Assembly (NCBI GenBank): GCA_002683825.1
Contig: NYUD01000011.1
Span: 62,001-126,000 of the forward strand
DNA: 64,000 nucleotides
Source of the DNA: Planctomycetota bacterium
GTDB lineage: Bacteria > Planctomycetota > UBA1135 > GCA-002686595
Reading direction: 5' to 3'
Each line of letters opens with the position of its first letter. The stretch's first letter is position 1. The notes beneath the pieces are model-generated. The model worked only from the letters and a program-made list of their open reading frames with translations, was not told the origin of the DNA and did no database searches. A program made the translations under genes and the position numbers. Positions 48,783 through 58,880 of this stretch are shown one piece after another.

Positions 48783-51032
48783 ATGCATCGACAACCCAAG
48801 GGCCGCTTCGCAATCGCTCTTCTGTTCTCCCTCGGCACGGCCTCCATCACCGTCGCTCAGGAAACGATTCCGAACCGGATCTTCCCCTCCAACTCCAAAC
48901 CGATCCTCTACGCTCCACCCGAGCGTGTAGCTGCCGGTACGCCCGCGCCCGAACACTACGTCAATGTCTTTCTGCCGCCCGGCACGCCACCCACCGCGGG
49001 TTGGCCGGTCGTGGTCACCACGGGCTTCGGCGGAGGCATCGCGACGCCTCCCCAGCGACTGCTCGGCAGGATCGGCCCAACCGCGGCCCTGCACAGGCTG
49101 CTCGGCGCGGGGATCGCGGTCGTCTCCTACGGAGTACCCGGAGTCGGTGGCGGTCGCGGGCTCTGGTATCCACCGGGGCACCCCAGCGGCAGGTACGAGT
49201 CCTTCGATCCGTCGAACGACAATCCGGAGAAGTCCGGCGTGTGGGCGGTGCAGTGGGTGCGCAACCAGACCGAGTTTCCCCTCGATCTATCGAACATGGG
49301 ATTGCGCGGCTCCTCCGGTGGAGCGGTCCTGGCTGTGCGCACCGCAATGGGGCCAAACCGTGCGTCCATGGACGGCTCGGCACAGCTGCAAACCGAGACA
49401 CGCGTCAAGGCGATCCTCGCGATCCAGCCGCCGACCTCGATCTTCGCCCTGGAACAGGGCCCGGAGCTCACGCTCGGTCTTCCGACACACCTGGAACAGG
49501 CGGCGAACCCCGGTTCCGCCGCCAACATCCTCGATCAGGTCGACCACGAGTTGCAAAAGGACTACAGCCTCATTCGCACCGCCTTCGAAAGCGCGGAGGC
49601 TCGAGCGAACAACGGAGAACAGCGCATCTGCCTGGTCTTCGCGGACCCCGTGCTCCAAGTCGCAGATCAGCCCGCGACGATGGCCCTGGATGGAACGGGC
49701 TTCCCCCTGCTCTACGACGCGATCAATCAGCCTTTCCAGCACGACGGCTGGTTCGGCTACATCTTCTTCAAGAGTTTGCTTGAGCTATCCCCCACGGCAG
49801 AGATGTTCCATCGGGCGAACTCGGTGTTCGCGATGCGCCTCGATTACGCCCTGGCACCACCGCTCGACTACCACACCACCACGTTTAGTGGAGCCTTCAA
49901 CGGCACAGAAGCCAACGACATCGGGCACCTCTGGCTGGTGTCCCAGTTGATCGGTGACGACGGGGGCGTCGATCCGCCTCCCCCCCCGCCGCCGCCCGCC
50001 GCGGGAGCTCTCGCGGATGCGAGCTTCGAGGCGCAAACCGCCGGAACGATGCCTGTCGATCCCTGGGGCGCATTCGGCGCCGGAAGTCAAAGCGTGCTTT
50101 CGCAGGGAACCGACACGGAAGTCGGCCTGCCGAGCGACGGTCTCTTGTGGCTCGAGCTCGATGCAAACGGCACATCGGGGACGACTCCGCCAACCAACCC
50201 CTCAGACGTGACACAACCCGCGCTCGGCGGCTCCGGAGTTCAACAAGCATTCCTGTTCGACCCCACGCAAACCATGCTCCAGTTCGAAGCGGCGTTCGCA
50301 CCGGCGGACATCTCCTCGGCTGCACGCAACGATTGGATGAGCGTGGACATCAGCGATGGTTCGACCACCTGGAACCTCTTTTTTGCGGATACGTTTTCCC
50401 CACTGCCGATGACCTCGACGCGCACGGGCGGAGCGATGACGGCGGTGCGCACGATGACCGTGGACACGGCCGTGCTCTTCCCGCTCGCGGATGGAGCGAC
50501 ACCCCTCTTGCTCTCCGCCCAGGTTGGCAACTTCGGCGACGGCCTGCGTCCATCGATCGGCTACGTCGATGGGTTTCGGCTGATGGCAGAAGCCAACGTC
50601 CGGCCCTTTGGATGCGGGATCAACCCCTCCGGCAGCCTGCTCATCCTGAGCGGCCGACCGGAGCTGGGCCAAACGATGACCTTCGGCGTGGACAATCCCC
50701 TGGGCACCCAGGCAGCCGGCGCCATTCCCGTGATCGCCATGTCGACGGTTCCCGCGCGTGGCTTCCCTTGCGGAATACAACGTTCGGGCTACGGCATGGC
50801 GGGTGACACCGGCGAGCTCCTGTTCAACCCCGCGCGGCTTTTGATGCCCTTCGTCCTGGGACTTCCCTGGCAAGGTCCCGCCAATCCGGCCCCCGTCAGC
50901 GTGCCCATTCCCATCGATCCTGTCCTGGCGGGGGTCCATGCCTTCGTCCAGGGGGTGCTCTATGACCCCTCAGCCCCGTCAGGCAGCCGGGTGAAACTGG
51001 GCGAGGCCGTCGAGCTCACGCTCAGCCTCTGA
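48783..51032 (+). CDS. secreted alpha/beta-hydrolase-like protein with C-terminal beta-domains
   Basis: Signal peptide; GWPVVVTTGFGGG, nucleophile elbow GLRGSSGGAVLAV; polyproline linker PPPPPPPPAAG; C-terminal module FGVDNPLGTQAAGAIPVIAMS... Confidence 0.75.
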   Translation: MHRQPKGRFAIALLFSLGTASITVAQETIPNRIFPSNSKPILYAPPERVAAGTPAPEHYVNVFLPPGTPPTAGWPVVVTTGFGGGIATPPQRLLGRIGPTAALHRLLGAGIAVVSYGVPGVGGGRGLWYPPGHPSGRYESFDPSNDNPEKSGVWAVQWVRNQTEFPLDLSNMGLRGSSGGAVLAVRTAMGPNRASMDGSAQLQTETRVKAILAIQPPTSIFALEQGPELTLGLPTHLEQAANPGSAANILDQVDHELQKDYSLIRTAFESAEARANNGEQRICLVFADPVLQVADQPATMALDGTGFPLLYDAINQPFQHDGWFGYIFFKSLLELSPTAEMFHRANSVFAMRLDYALAPPLDYHTTTFSGAFNGTEANDIGHLWLVSQLIGDDGGVDPPPPPPPPAAGALADASFEAQTAGTMPVDPWGAFGAGSQSVLSQGTDTEVGLPSDGLLWLELDANGTSGTTPPTNPSDVTQPALGGSGVQQAFLFDPTQTMLQFEAAFAPADISSAARNDWMSVDISDGSTTWNLFFADTFSPLPMTSTRTGGAMTAVRTMTVDTAVLFPLADGATPLLLSAQVGNFGDGLRPSIGYVDGFRLMAEANVRPFGCGINPSGSLLILSGRPELGQTMTFGVDNPLGTQAAGAIPVIAMSTVPARGFPCGIQRSGYGMAGDTGELLFNPARLLMPFVLGLPWQGPANPAPVSVPIPIDPVLAGVHAFVQGVLYDPSAPSGSRVKLGEAVELTLSL

Positions 51033-51214
51033 TCGGGAGAAATTTGTCCGAGCCCCCCCACCCTGATCCTGGGCTGAAATCACGGTCGATTCTTGAACAC
51101 GGCGGGTCTGGTTGGCTGATTTTCGTCCTCCGCCCGACCATTTCGCCCCGGACTTTCCTACCCTGTCCGGCTCAGGGCCCGCGAACGAGGCGCGCGACGC
51201 TTCACCCTACGGAA

Positions 51215-51673
51215 ATGAAGAAACCGGCGCGGACCCGAAAAGCCTCCTTTGAGAGTTCCTTGATGCAGGCGTCCGGCCGTGTTCTCGGTAACAAGCCGCG
51301 AGAGACCCGTGAGCTGGGGGCGATCGCCGTCCCGCTTCTCGAGGTATCGACCGAGGTCAACCCCGGCGGCATCGTGAAGATCTCCCTGAAGGGCCGCGCC
51401 GACGAGCGCTTCCTGATCCTGGCGGCGCCCCACCCGGGGCCGATGCAACTCGGAAACTTCCCCATTCCCGTGGATCTCGGAAACCGGGAAGAAGACCTCA
51501 TCCTGGCCCTCGATGGGACCCTGGATTCCTCGGGGAAGACCCTCAGGAAGCTCGAGGTTCCCGATGACCCGCTCCTGCCCGGCAGGCCGCTGTACTGGCA
51601 GGCCCTGCTCTTTTCGGCCCAGGGCGTGGCGAAGACGAATCTGGCCCAGACGTTTGTCTGGGAACGGGCCTAG
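51215..51673 (+). CDS. hypothetical protein resembling C-terminal modules of exported proteins
   Basis: MKKPARTRKASFESSLM...ALDGTLDSSGKTLRKLEVPDDPLLPGRPLYWQALLFSAQGVAKTNLAQTFVWERA. Confidence 0.55.
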   Translation: MKKPARTRKASFESSLMQASGRVLGNKPRETRELGAIAVPLLEVSTEVNPGGIVKISLKGRADERFLILAAPHPGPMQLGNFPIPVDLGNREEDLILALDGTLDSSGKTLRKLEVPDDPLLPGRPLYWQALLFSAQGVAKTNLAQTFVWERA

Positions 51674-52195
51674 AAAGGGACGTAGCGGCCCCCAGAGGGG
51701 ATTCGGCGTTTTCTAGGGGTAGTCCCCGAAAAAACTTTCCCGATTCGCCAAGGTTTCGAACCCGCCCGTTCGGAGGTTGCTGCGAGCAGTGTGAGCTGCT
51801 CATCGCTGATAATTTCCAAATCCTTCCCCATGTTCGTCTGGAGCGGTTCTCCGGGGACGGCGGCTTCGGCCGCACACGGAGACACCAAGAGCTGTGCGAT
51901 CAGGGCCGTACTGTCCTTCGCTTGAGCTCTTCACTCTGAAGAAACGCTCCGGCGGACATGGGTAAAGGGCGGGGCTTGGGGGGCGAACCTCGCGGTAGGG
52001 GATTCCTTCTCCTCCCCACCCCCTCGTTCTCCTGGTCCTTGCGCTTTCTTCCCCTCCCGGATGATCGCGCGTCCCGTAGGACCTGAGGGGAGTCCCTAGC
52101 CGTACCTCAACCCGCCCGACCGGGCCGATCGTAAGGTCGGTCCGGTATCTGGCTATGCGCGTGAAGCCCCCCCGCCCCGGTGAACCCGACCCGGT

Positions 52196-54661
52196 TCAGC
52201 TCCGCCCCCTCCAGCGCGCCGCCTTCTCCACGTCCCCGGTGCTCTTGTAGATGCCGTAGAGCTTGTACGCACAACTGCGAGTCTCCCCGGCGTCCTTTCC
52301 GAGAACCGCCGAAAACACGCCGTAGGCCTCCAGAAGCAGCTCTGCCGCCTCGTCCAACCGCGACATCCGCTGCAAGCACTCGCCGTGGTCATGGAGATAG
52401 AGCCCCAATTCGATCCTGCGCTTGTCTCTCCTGCGGATCTCGTCCACGGCGGCATGGAGTCTTCTCTCGGCCTCCTCCAGGCGGTTCTGCCGCATGCTGA
52501 CGCGCCCTAGAGCATTGAGCGTCGCCACGGTCTCCGGCGCCGACTCCCCGATCTCTTCCACCTGCATGTCGTAGACCTCTGAAAACACCGCATCGGCGTC
52601 CTCGTAGCGACCGGTGTCGAAGAAGACCTCACCGAGGTTGAAGCGGCTGAGCAGAGTCCACGGATGGCTGTCGCCGAGGTTCTGGATTTCAAGTTCAATC
52701 GCGTCCCGGAGGATCGCCTCTGCTTCGTCAAAACGATTATGTTTGATGCGTAGCAGGGCCAAACCGTTCATCGTGGTGGGCGCCGCTCGACCGAAGCGTT
52801 CGGTCTCGATCCGAATCACATCGTTGAAAATCGCCTCGGACTCGGCGTCCCGGTCCCAGATCTCGTAGAGGCTCGCGAGCGAACCACGGGCGCCCAGGGT
52901 GTCGAAGTCCAGGGCGCCGCGCAGGGCTTCATAGCCCGCGATGGTCTCCAGGTAGGACTTCTCGGCTTCCTCGAAGCGCCCCTGCTCGAGCCACAGCGAG
53001 GCGCGGGCGCCCTTGGCCTCCAGGGTGTCCTCGTGGACCTTGCCGAGAACGACCTCGAGCCGCGGGATGATCTCGTTGAGCTCGCTCTCCGTCTCGCCGG
53101 CCTCCGATTCCTGGACCAGGATCAAGCCGAGTCGGGCCCGCAAGGAGTGCGGGTGATCCACCCCCAGGTGGTCTTCGAGGATGTCTATCGCCTTCTGTAG
53201 GTGCTCTTCGGCCGCCTTGATTTCGCCCAGCGAGTGGTAGGTGCGCCCGATCGTCGAAAGCACCCGGCCGTGCAAGATCGGGGCGTCCTCGAGGGCCGCC
53301 AGCTTGAGCTCCATTCGTCCCAGGAGGACCTCGACGGTCGGCAGGACCCTGTTGCGACGCGGATCGATGTCTTCGAGGCTGCGCGCGAGGAAACCCGTCA
53401 TCGCCTCTGCGTCCCGGCGCGCGCGCTCCTCCCGCTGGGCCCAGAGCAGTGAGAAGATCGCCCCCAGGATCAACCCGAAACCGACGAAGGCGGAGGTCGC
53501 CGTGACGACGGGGTGGCGGCGAAAGAAGAGCCGGCTTTGATAGACCAGGCTGGGGGGCCGCGCCAGAATCGGCAGTGACCTCATGAAGCGATCGAGATCG
53601 ATCGCCAGGTCCTGGACCGTTCTGTATCGACGCGAGGTCTGCTTTTCGAGCGCCTTCTCGACGATGGTCTCCAGATCCCCTTTGACCCCCGGATTGGTTG
53701 CCGAGGCGCGCATCGGACGGTGCTCCTGGATGATCCGTGTGGCCTCGGCGATGGGCAACTCGGTGACATCGTAGGGCAGTCGGCCCGTCACGAGTTCGTA
53801 CAGGATGATCCCCAGCGAGTAGACGTCGCTGGCAGTATCCAAGAAACGGTCGCTGAATTTCAGCTGTTCGGGGGACATGTACTGCAACGTCCCCATCAGC
53901 TGGCCGGCTTCGGTCAAGGTCGGGGCCTCGGTAGCCATACTGCGCGCGACGCCGTAATCGATCAGCTTGGGAACGCCGTCGCTGCCGACCAGGATGTTCG
54001 AGGGCTTGAGATCACGATGGAGGAAGCCTCGACTGTGCCCGTGCGCAACGGCATCGCAGATCTTGATGAACAGCTCGAGCCGGCCGCGGAGGCTCAGTTC
54101 CTTCTCCCGGGCATATTCGGTGATCGAGCGGGCGCCCTCGACAAACTCCATGACGAAGTAGGGAACCTGCTCGTAGGTTCCACCACCGATGATGCGGCAG
54201 ATGTTCTCATGACGCATGCTCTCGAGAACCTGGCGTTCTTTTTCAAAGCGCTCGATCACCTTCGCAACGCCGGCACCGAACCTCACCATCTTGAGGGCGT
54301 ACTTCTTCTTCGTCTCCTCGTGCTGGGCCAGGTAGACGCGCCCCATGCCGCCCTCACCGATGCGCATGAGAATCCTGTACTCACCGATATAGCGTGGCGC
54401 CTTGTTCGGGAATGTGGTGACGGGCGCGGAGATCTGATCGGTGTCCTTTTCGGTCACCAGATTCTGAACCGGGCTCAGCAGAAACCCCTTCGTATCCGCA
54501 GCGTCCTCGGCGAGCATCGAGTCCACCTCTTCCAGCAGCTGCGGCGCATCGTTGCACTCGCGTTCGAGGTAGTCCTTGCGTTCCTCTCGGGGGAGTTTTC
54601 GCGCTCGCTGAAAGAGGTATTCTAGACGTGTAATGTCCGAGTTGCTTCCCGCTCCGCTCAT
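52196..54661 (-). CDS. serine/threonine protein kinase with TM and TPR repeats
   Basis: RIGEGGMGRVYLAQHEE, GFLHRDLKPSNILVG, LIDYGVARS, TM VTATSAFVGFGLILGAIFSLLWA, many TPRs. Confidence 0.95.
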   Translation of the reverse strand: MSGAGSNSDITRLEYLFQRARKLPREERKDYLERECNDAPQLLEEVDSMLAEDAADTKGFLLSPVQNLVTEKDTDQISAPVTTFPNKAPRYIGEYRILMRIGEGGMGRVYLAQHEETKKKYALKMVRFGAGVAKVIERFEKERQVLESMRHENICRIIGGGTYEQVPYFVMEFVEGARSITEYAREKELSLRGRLELFIKICDAVAHGHSRGFLHRDLKPSNILVGSDGVPKLIDYGVARSMATEAPTLTEAGQLMGTLQYMSPEQLKFSDRFLDTASDVYSLGIILYELVTGRLPYDVTELPIAEATRIIQEHRPMRASATNPGVKGDLETIVEKALEKQTSRRYRTVQDLAIDLDRFMRSLPILARPPSLVYQSRLFFRRHPVVTATSAFVGFGLILGAIFSLLWAQREERARRDAEAMTGFLARSLEDIDPRRNRVLPTVEVLLGRMELKLAALEDAPILHGRVLSTIGRTYHSLGEIKAAEEHLQKAIDILEDHLGVDHPHSLRARLGLILVQESEAGETESELNEIIPRLEVVLGKVHEDTLEAKGARASLWLEQGRFEEAEKSYLETIAGYEALRGALDFDTLGARGSLASLYEIWDRDAESEAIFNDVIRIETERFGRAAPTTMNGLALLRIKHNRFDEAEAILRDAIELEIQNLGDSHPWTLLSRFNLGEVFFDTGRYEDADAVFSEVYDMQVEEIGESAPETVATLNALGRVSMRQNRLEEAERRLHAAVDEIRRRDKRRIELGLYLHDHGECLQRMSRLDEAAELLLEAYGVFSAVLGKDAGETRSCAYKLYGIYKSTGDVEKAARWRGRS

Positions 54662-55233
54662 CCGCAGCCCTTCGCCGACTCGACACGCCGCTGCAACCAG
54701 GCTCGGGCAAAGCGCCAATCGTTTTCAACCGTGCTCAGGGAAACATCGAGAACCTTGGCGATAGCAGCCATCGAAAGACCGGCGAAGAAACGCAACATGA
54801 CCACCTGGGCCTTACGAGATTCGATGGCCTCCAGGTCTTCGAGCGCTTCGTCGAGCGCCAATATGTTGTCCGTCGGAGGCTCGATCGCGGGCTCGATCGC
54901 CTCATCGATCTCGCCATCGAACCGGGAGCTGCGCTTGCGTCGCGCCTGATCGACGAGGATGTTGCGCATCGCCCGTGCGGCGGCTCCGAAGAAGTGGGCG
55001 CGGTTCTGCCAGTCCGAGGAGTCGGATTTAGATACCCGCATCCAAGCCTCGTGAACGAGCGCCGTTGTCTGCAGGGTCTGTCCGGGCCCCAACCTGGCCA
55101 TCTTACTCTTCGCAAGTCTGCGCAGATCCTGGTAGACCAAGCCCAGAAGTCGATCGGCGGCGTCCAGCTCCCCCAAGCTGGTGGCACGCAAGGCCTCGGT
55201 GACACTCGCGTCTTTGGCTCCGGATCCAGTCAT
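54658..55233 (-). CDS. ECF-family RNA polymerase sigma factor (TIGR02999-like)
   Basis: LVYQDLRRLAKSKMARLGPGQTLQTTALVHEAWMRV, RAMRNILVDQARRK, LDVSLSTVENDWRFARAWLQRR. Confidence 0.93.
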   Translation of the reverse strand: MTGSGAKDASVTEALRATSLGELDAADRLLGLVYQDLRRLAKSKMARLGPGQTLQTTALVHEAWMRVSKSDSSDWQNRAHFFGAAARAMRNILVDQARRKRSSRFDGEIDEAIEPAIEPPTDNILALDEALEDLEAIESRKAQVVMLRFFAGLSMAAIAKVLDVSLSTVENDWRFARAWLQRRVESAKGCG

Positions 55234-55315
55234 GGTGCCCTATCATGACGCAGCCGAGCCAAACAGGCAAAAAAGACCGGCCGAGATCGTCCCCCGAGAA
55301 GCCTCCTTTCCCAGC

Positions 55316-56341
55316 ATGAGCCCCGTCCCCCGCTACCGTCGCTACCGGTGTTTTCTGGCCTTGATCTTGGCCTTGCTGGGGCTGGAATTGGCTTGCCGCT
55401 TCTTCTGGAAGGCCACCCAGGGGATTCCCGTGCTTCACCCGGAGCGCTTCGTGCAGCTCTTCTACCCACAGCTGAAGCACTCCCACTACGACGCGCCGCC
55501 CCCGGAGGAAGCCTTCGACGTCCTGATCCTCGGAGCCTCCGTCTTCCACGAAGATTTCGGGAACTTCGAGGCGATGTTCGAACGTGAGCTGAGCAAGCGG
55601 ACGGATCGTCCACTCAGTGTTTGCAATCTGTCCACTCCGGCTCACACCAGCCGAGACAGCTTGCTGAAGTACCGCTATGCGAGCGAGCGGCGGCAGTTCG
55701 ATCTCATCATCGTGTACCACAACATCAACGAGCTTCGCGCCAACAACTGCCCGCCGGAAATTTTTCAGAAAGACTACGGCCACTACGCGTTCAATCGCCT
55801 CGCAAACGCCTACTTCGAACACCCGGCGCTCACTGCAACTTCCCTGGGTGCGACGGTCTACTACGTCTTGAACAAGCTCGCGTGGAAACTCGGCCTCCTG
55901 GAGTCGATCCCTCGCGGCCGCCCGAATCCGAAATGGTTGGAATTCGGCGCAGACATTCGCACCGCCGCATGTTTGCAGGACAACTTTGAGGCCATCATCG
56001 AGGATGCGCAGGAACGCGGCACTCCCGTGCTCTTGATGAGCTACACGTTCTACATTCCCGATGGCTACTCAATCGATAGGTTTCTCGCGAAGGAGCTGGA
56101 CTACGGCACGTCTGAGCTCCCCATCGAACTGTGGGGAACGTTGGAAAACGTGCGCGAGGGTCTGGAGCAACACAATCGGACGATCGCCAGCCTGGCTGCG
56201 GAACACGAATGCCTCTGGGCCGATCAGAATGCCTCGGTCCCGAAGAACGCCGAGACTTTCAACGATATCTGTCATCTGACGGGTCGCGGCCTCGAGAGTT
56301 TTATCGTCAACATGATGCAATCCATCGATCACCTTTTTTGA
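55316..56341 (+). CDS. membrane-anchored SGNH-like protein
   Basis: N-terminal TM; VLILGASVFHEDFGN, CNLSTPAHTSRDSLLKYRY, LIIVYHNINELRAN. Confidence 0.7.
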   Translation: MSPVPRYRRYRCFLALILALLGLELACRFFWKATQGIPVLHPERFVQLFYPQLKHSHYDAPPPEEAFDVLILGASVFHEDFGNFEAMFERELSKRTDRPLSVCNLSTPAHTSRDSLLKYRYASERRQFDLIIVYHNINELRANNCPPEIFQKDYGHYAFNRLANAYFEHPALTATSLGATVYYVLNKLAWKLGLLESIPRGRPNPKWLEFGADIRTAACLQDNFEAIIEDAQERGTPVLLMSYTFYIPDGYSIDRFLAKELDYGTSELPIELWGTLENVREGLEQHNRTIASLAAEHECLWADQNASVPKNAETFNDICHLTGRGLESFIVNMMQSIDHLF

Positions 56342-57276
56342 TGGACCGCATACACAAGGGGGGAGAGCGGACCGAGCCATCCGCACCCCCCACCTGGGTC
56401 ATCAACGGGGGCATTGTCGTCTTGTCCCTGATCTGGGGCAGCACGTGGCTCGTCATCCGACAGGGACTCACCGACCTTCCCCCACTGACCTCCGCCGCGA
56501 CACGGTTCGTGCTCGCAGGAGCGATCCTGGCCTCGATCGCTCCCAAGCTCGCCCGCCTCGAGGGAGGCGCGCGCCCGTCCTTCAAACTTGCACTGGCCTA
56601 TGCCGTTCTGACCTTGGCCGTGCCCTACGGCGTGATCTATGAGGTGGAAACGATCCTCCCCTCCGGATTGGTCAGCATTCTGTGGTCGGTCTACCCCTTG
56701 ATCCTGGCCTGCTGCGCCCACGCTTTCCTTCCCGATGAACGGCTCGGAGTGCGCCAGTGGTGCGGCCTTTTCGCGGGCTTCGGAGGCATCCTGCTCCTGT
56801 TTGCAACGGAGGTCCAGGCGCTCGGTCCGGAGGCGCTGCCCGCCGGCCTGTGTCTTCTGTCCAGCCCGGCCCTGTGTGCCGTGGGCAACACGGTGATCAA
56901 GCGCTACGGGGGCGGCACAAGTTCGGTCCTTCTCAACCGCAACGGCAACCTCTTCGGAGCGCTCCTTTTGGTGGTCTCCGCCGTGGCCCTGGAACACGAC
57001 CAAGAACGCTCCTGGAGCACCCAGGCGATAGGCAGCATCCTCTACCTGGCTCTGGTCGGCTCTGTCCTCGCTTTCTCGCTGTACTACTGGCTCTTGAGAT
57101 ATGCTCCCGCCACACGCATGTCGCTACTGGTCTATGGTATCCCTCTGGTCGCTGTGTTGCTGGGCGTCACGCTCGGCGAAGAAGAGGCCGGTCCAAACAC
57201 ATTCCTCGGGATGGCCGCAATCCTCGCGGGAGTTTTCCTGGTCCTGACACCTCGGACAAGAAAGTCGAATGGTTAG
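56341..57276 (+). CDS. EamA/DMT-family transporter
   Basis: About ten TM segments; SLIWGSTWLVIRQGL, LPSGLVSILWSVYPLI, ATRMSLLVYGIPLVAVLLGVTLGEE; TGATG overlap with upstream gene. Confidence 0.92.
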   Translation: MDRIHKGGERTEPSAPPTWVINGGIVVLSLIWGSTWLVIRQGLTDLPPLTSAATRFVLAGAILASIAPKLARLEGGARPSFKLALAYAVLTLAVPYGVIYEVETILPSGLVSILWSVYPLILACCAHAFLPDERLGVRQWCGLFAGFGGILLLFATEVQALGPEALPAGLCLLSSPALCAVGNTVIKRYGGGTSSVLLNRNGNLFGALLLVVSAVALEHDQERSWSTQAIGSILYLALVGSVLAFSLYYWLLRYAPATRMSLLVYGIPLVAVLLGVTLGEEEAGPNTFLGMAAILAGVFLVLTPRTRKSNG

Positions 57277-58093
57277 CCGACGCAAGCGCAGAGTCGTTGG
57301 AGTGCTGGGAACAACCCTCGCCGTGTTTCTTGGGGTTGTAGCCGGCGGCTGCATGAATCCGTCGCTGCCCACGGACTTGATCTTGAATCTCCCCGGCACC
57401 CCCCATGACCAGGAGCTCGAGGCCACCGAACGAACACTGGTCGTCCTGCAGCACGGCCTGTGGCGGTCCTGGGGTTCGATGTGGCGCCTGGAACGAGCGC
57501 TCGAAGCGCACGGCTATGAGGTCTTGAACACCTCCTACCCCAGCACCCGTGCCCACATCGAGGACCACGCCCAGCGGTTGGCGGGGCATATCGAAGAGCG
57601 TGTGTCGCACAGCAAAGACCCCTTCACACGGATTTGCTTTGTCGGCCACTCCATGGGTGGGTTGGTCATACGCAGCTACCTGCAGTCAGAGGACGCAAGG
57701 GGTGCCTGGGCCTGCGTTTTCATCGCAACACCCCAGCGCGGTGCGACTCTCGCGCAACAAAACCGAGAGGGTTTTTGGTTCCAGCTGGTTCTGGGAACCA
57801 AGAGCGCTTCACAGCTCGCGTCGTCGGATCCCTATTACGCCGGACTCGCTCCCCTTCACTGCGATCACATCGGCGTCATCTCCGGCGGCAAAGGCGACGA
57901 TTCGGGTTGGAGCGACAAGATCCCGGGCGACGATGACGGCGCGGTCGGGACGGACGAGGCGCTCCTTCCCGAGCAAACCGACGCGATTCGTCTGAGACTC
58001 GGCCACACGCGCCTGGGTTTCGCGGCACAGACGATCCGCCAGGTGCTGGTTTTCCTGCGCCACGGGAAGTTCGAAGACCCGGCCACGCGCTAG
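57269..58093 (+). CDS. lipase/alpha-beta hydrolase lipoprotein
   Basis: Lipobox VVAGGC; VLQHGLWRSWGSM, FVGHSMGGLVIRSYL, ATPQRGATLA. Confidence 0.87.
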   Translation: MVSRRKRRVVGVLGTTLAVFLGVVAGGCMNPSLPTDLILNLPGTPHDQELEATERTLVVLQHGLWRSWGSMWRLERALEAHGYEVLNTSYPSTRAHIEDHAQRLAGHIEERVSHSKDPFTRICFVGHSMGGLVIRSYLQSEDARGAWACVFIATPQRGATLAQQNREGFWFQLVLGTKSASQLASSDPYYAGLAPLHCDHIGVISGGKGDDSGWSDKIPGDDDGAVGTDEALLPEQTDAIRLRLGHTRLGFAAQTIRQVLVFLRHGKFEDPATR

Positions 58094-58149
58094 GCCGCAT
58101 AGGTTGGTTGTTGCGCCCCGACAGGGTCGAGCTTAGTTTCCTTCTCCCC

Positions 58150-58869
58150 GTGACGAACTTGTCTCGAGTCAGTATCTGCCTCTTCGCCGCCACCCCTTTC
58201 GGTTGCGGAGCGACGAGAGAACCCGCCGCACAGCCCCCTCCCGAACTCGTGGGGGCAACCGATCAGGATCGGATTAGCTCGAGCCTCTACGAGCGTGCGC
58301 GTGTCCTCGAGGAGTATGGCCTCCTTCGCGAAGCGATCGGGGCCTACACCGAGGTGCTTGATCAGTTTGGCGAGTACAAGGACTCGAAGGAACGCCGCCA
58401 GCAACTTGCTGACGCCCTTGGAATGAGCCTGGCCGAAATCATCATTCCCGAGCGGCCGACCGCCGCCACAGCCCAGGTCGGGGCGCCCTTCGGGCCGGCG
58501 AAGATCCCATCCGGCGAGGGCGCCCCGCGCCTGCCTCCGCGATCCGGTGGCGCGCCTTCCGGTTCGAGCGAGCGCGAAACGCGGTGGATTGAAATGTATG
58601 GGCGCGCCAAGGAACACGAGCGCGCACACCGCTACCTCACGGCAATCGACGTGTATACGGAATTGCTCGACGGCCGCGGAAGCTACAAGGACGCTGCACT
58701 GCGCCGCTCGACGCTCGTCGCCCTGCACCGACTGGCCGAACAGCTCTATGCCAGAGGAGTCGCTGCAGCCTCTGAAGAGGAAGCACAGAACAACTTCGAG
58801 CAGATCGAGGTGTTCTGGCCCGAATTTCGCGATATCGCCGAGCGCCTGGCGGAGCTGCGCGAAGATTAG
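58150..58869 (+). CDS. TPR-like lipoprotein of unknown function
   Basis: GTG start, lipobox-like TPFGC; two related helical repeats YERARVLEEYGLLREAIGAYTEVLDQFGEYKDS / YGRAKEHERAHRYLTAIDVYTELLDGRGSYKDA. Confidence 0.65.
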   Translation: MTNLSRVSICLFAATPFGCGATREPAAQPPPELVGATDQDRISSSLYERARVLEEYGLLREAIGAYTEVLDQFGEYKDSKERRQQLADALGMSLAEIIIPERPTAATAQVGAPFGPAKIPSGEGAPRLPPRSGGAPSGSSERETRWIEMYGRAKEHERAHRYLTAIDVYTELLDGRGSYKDAALRRSTLVALHRLAEQLYARGVAAASEEEAQNNFEQIEVFWPEFRDIAERLAELRED

Positions 58870-58880
58870 TCGAGCTCGCA

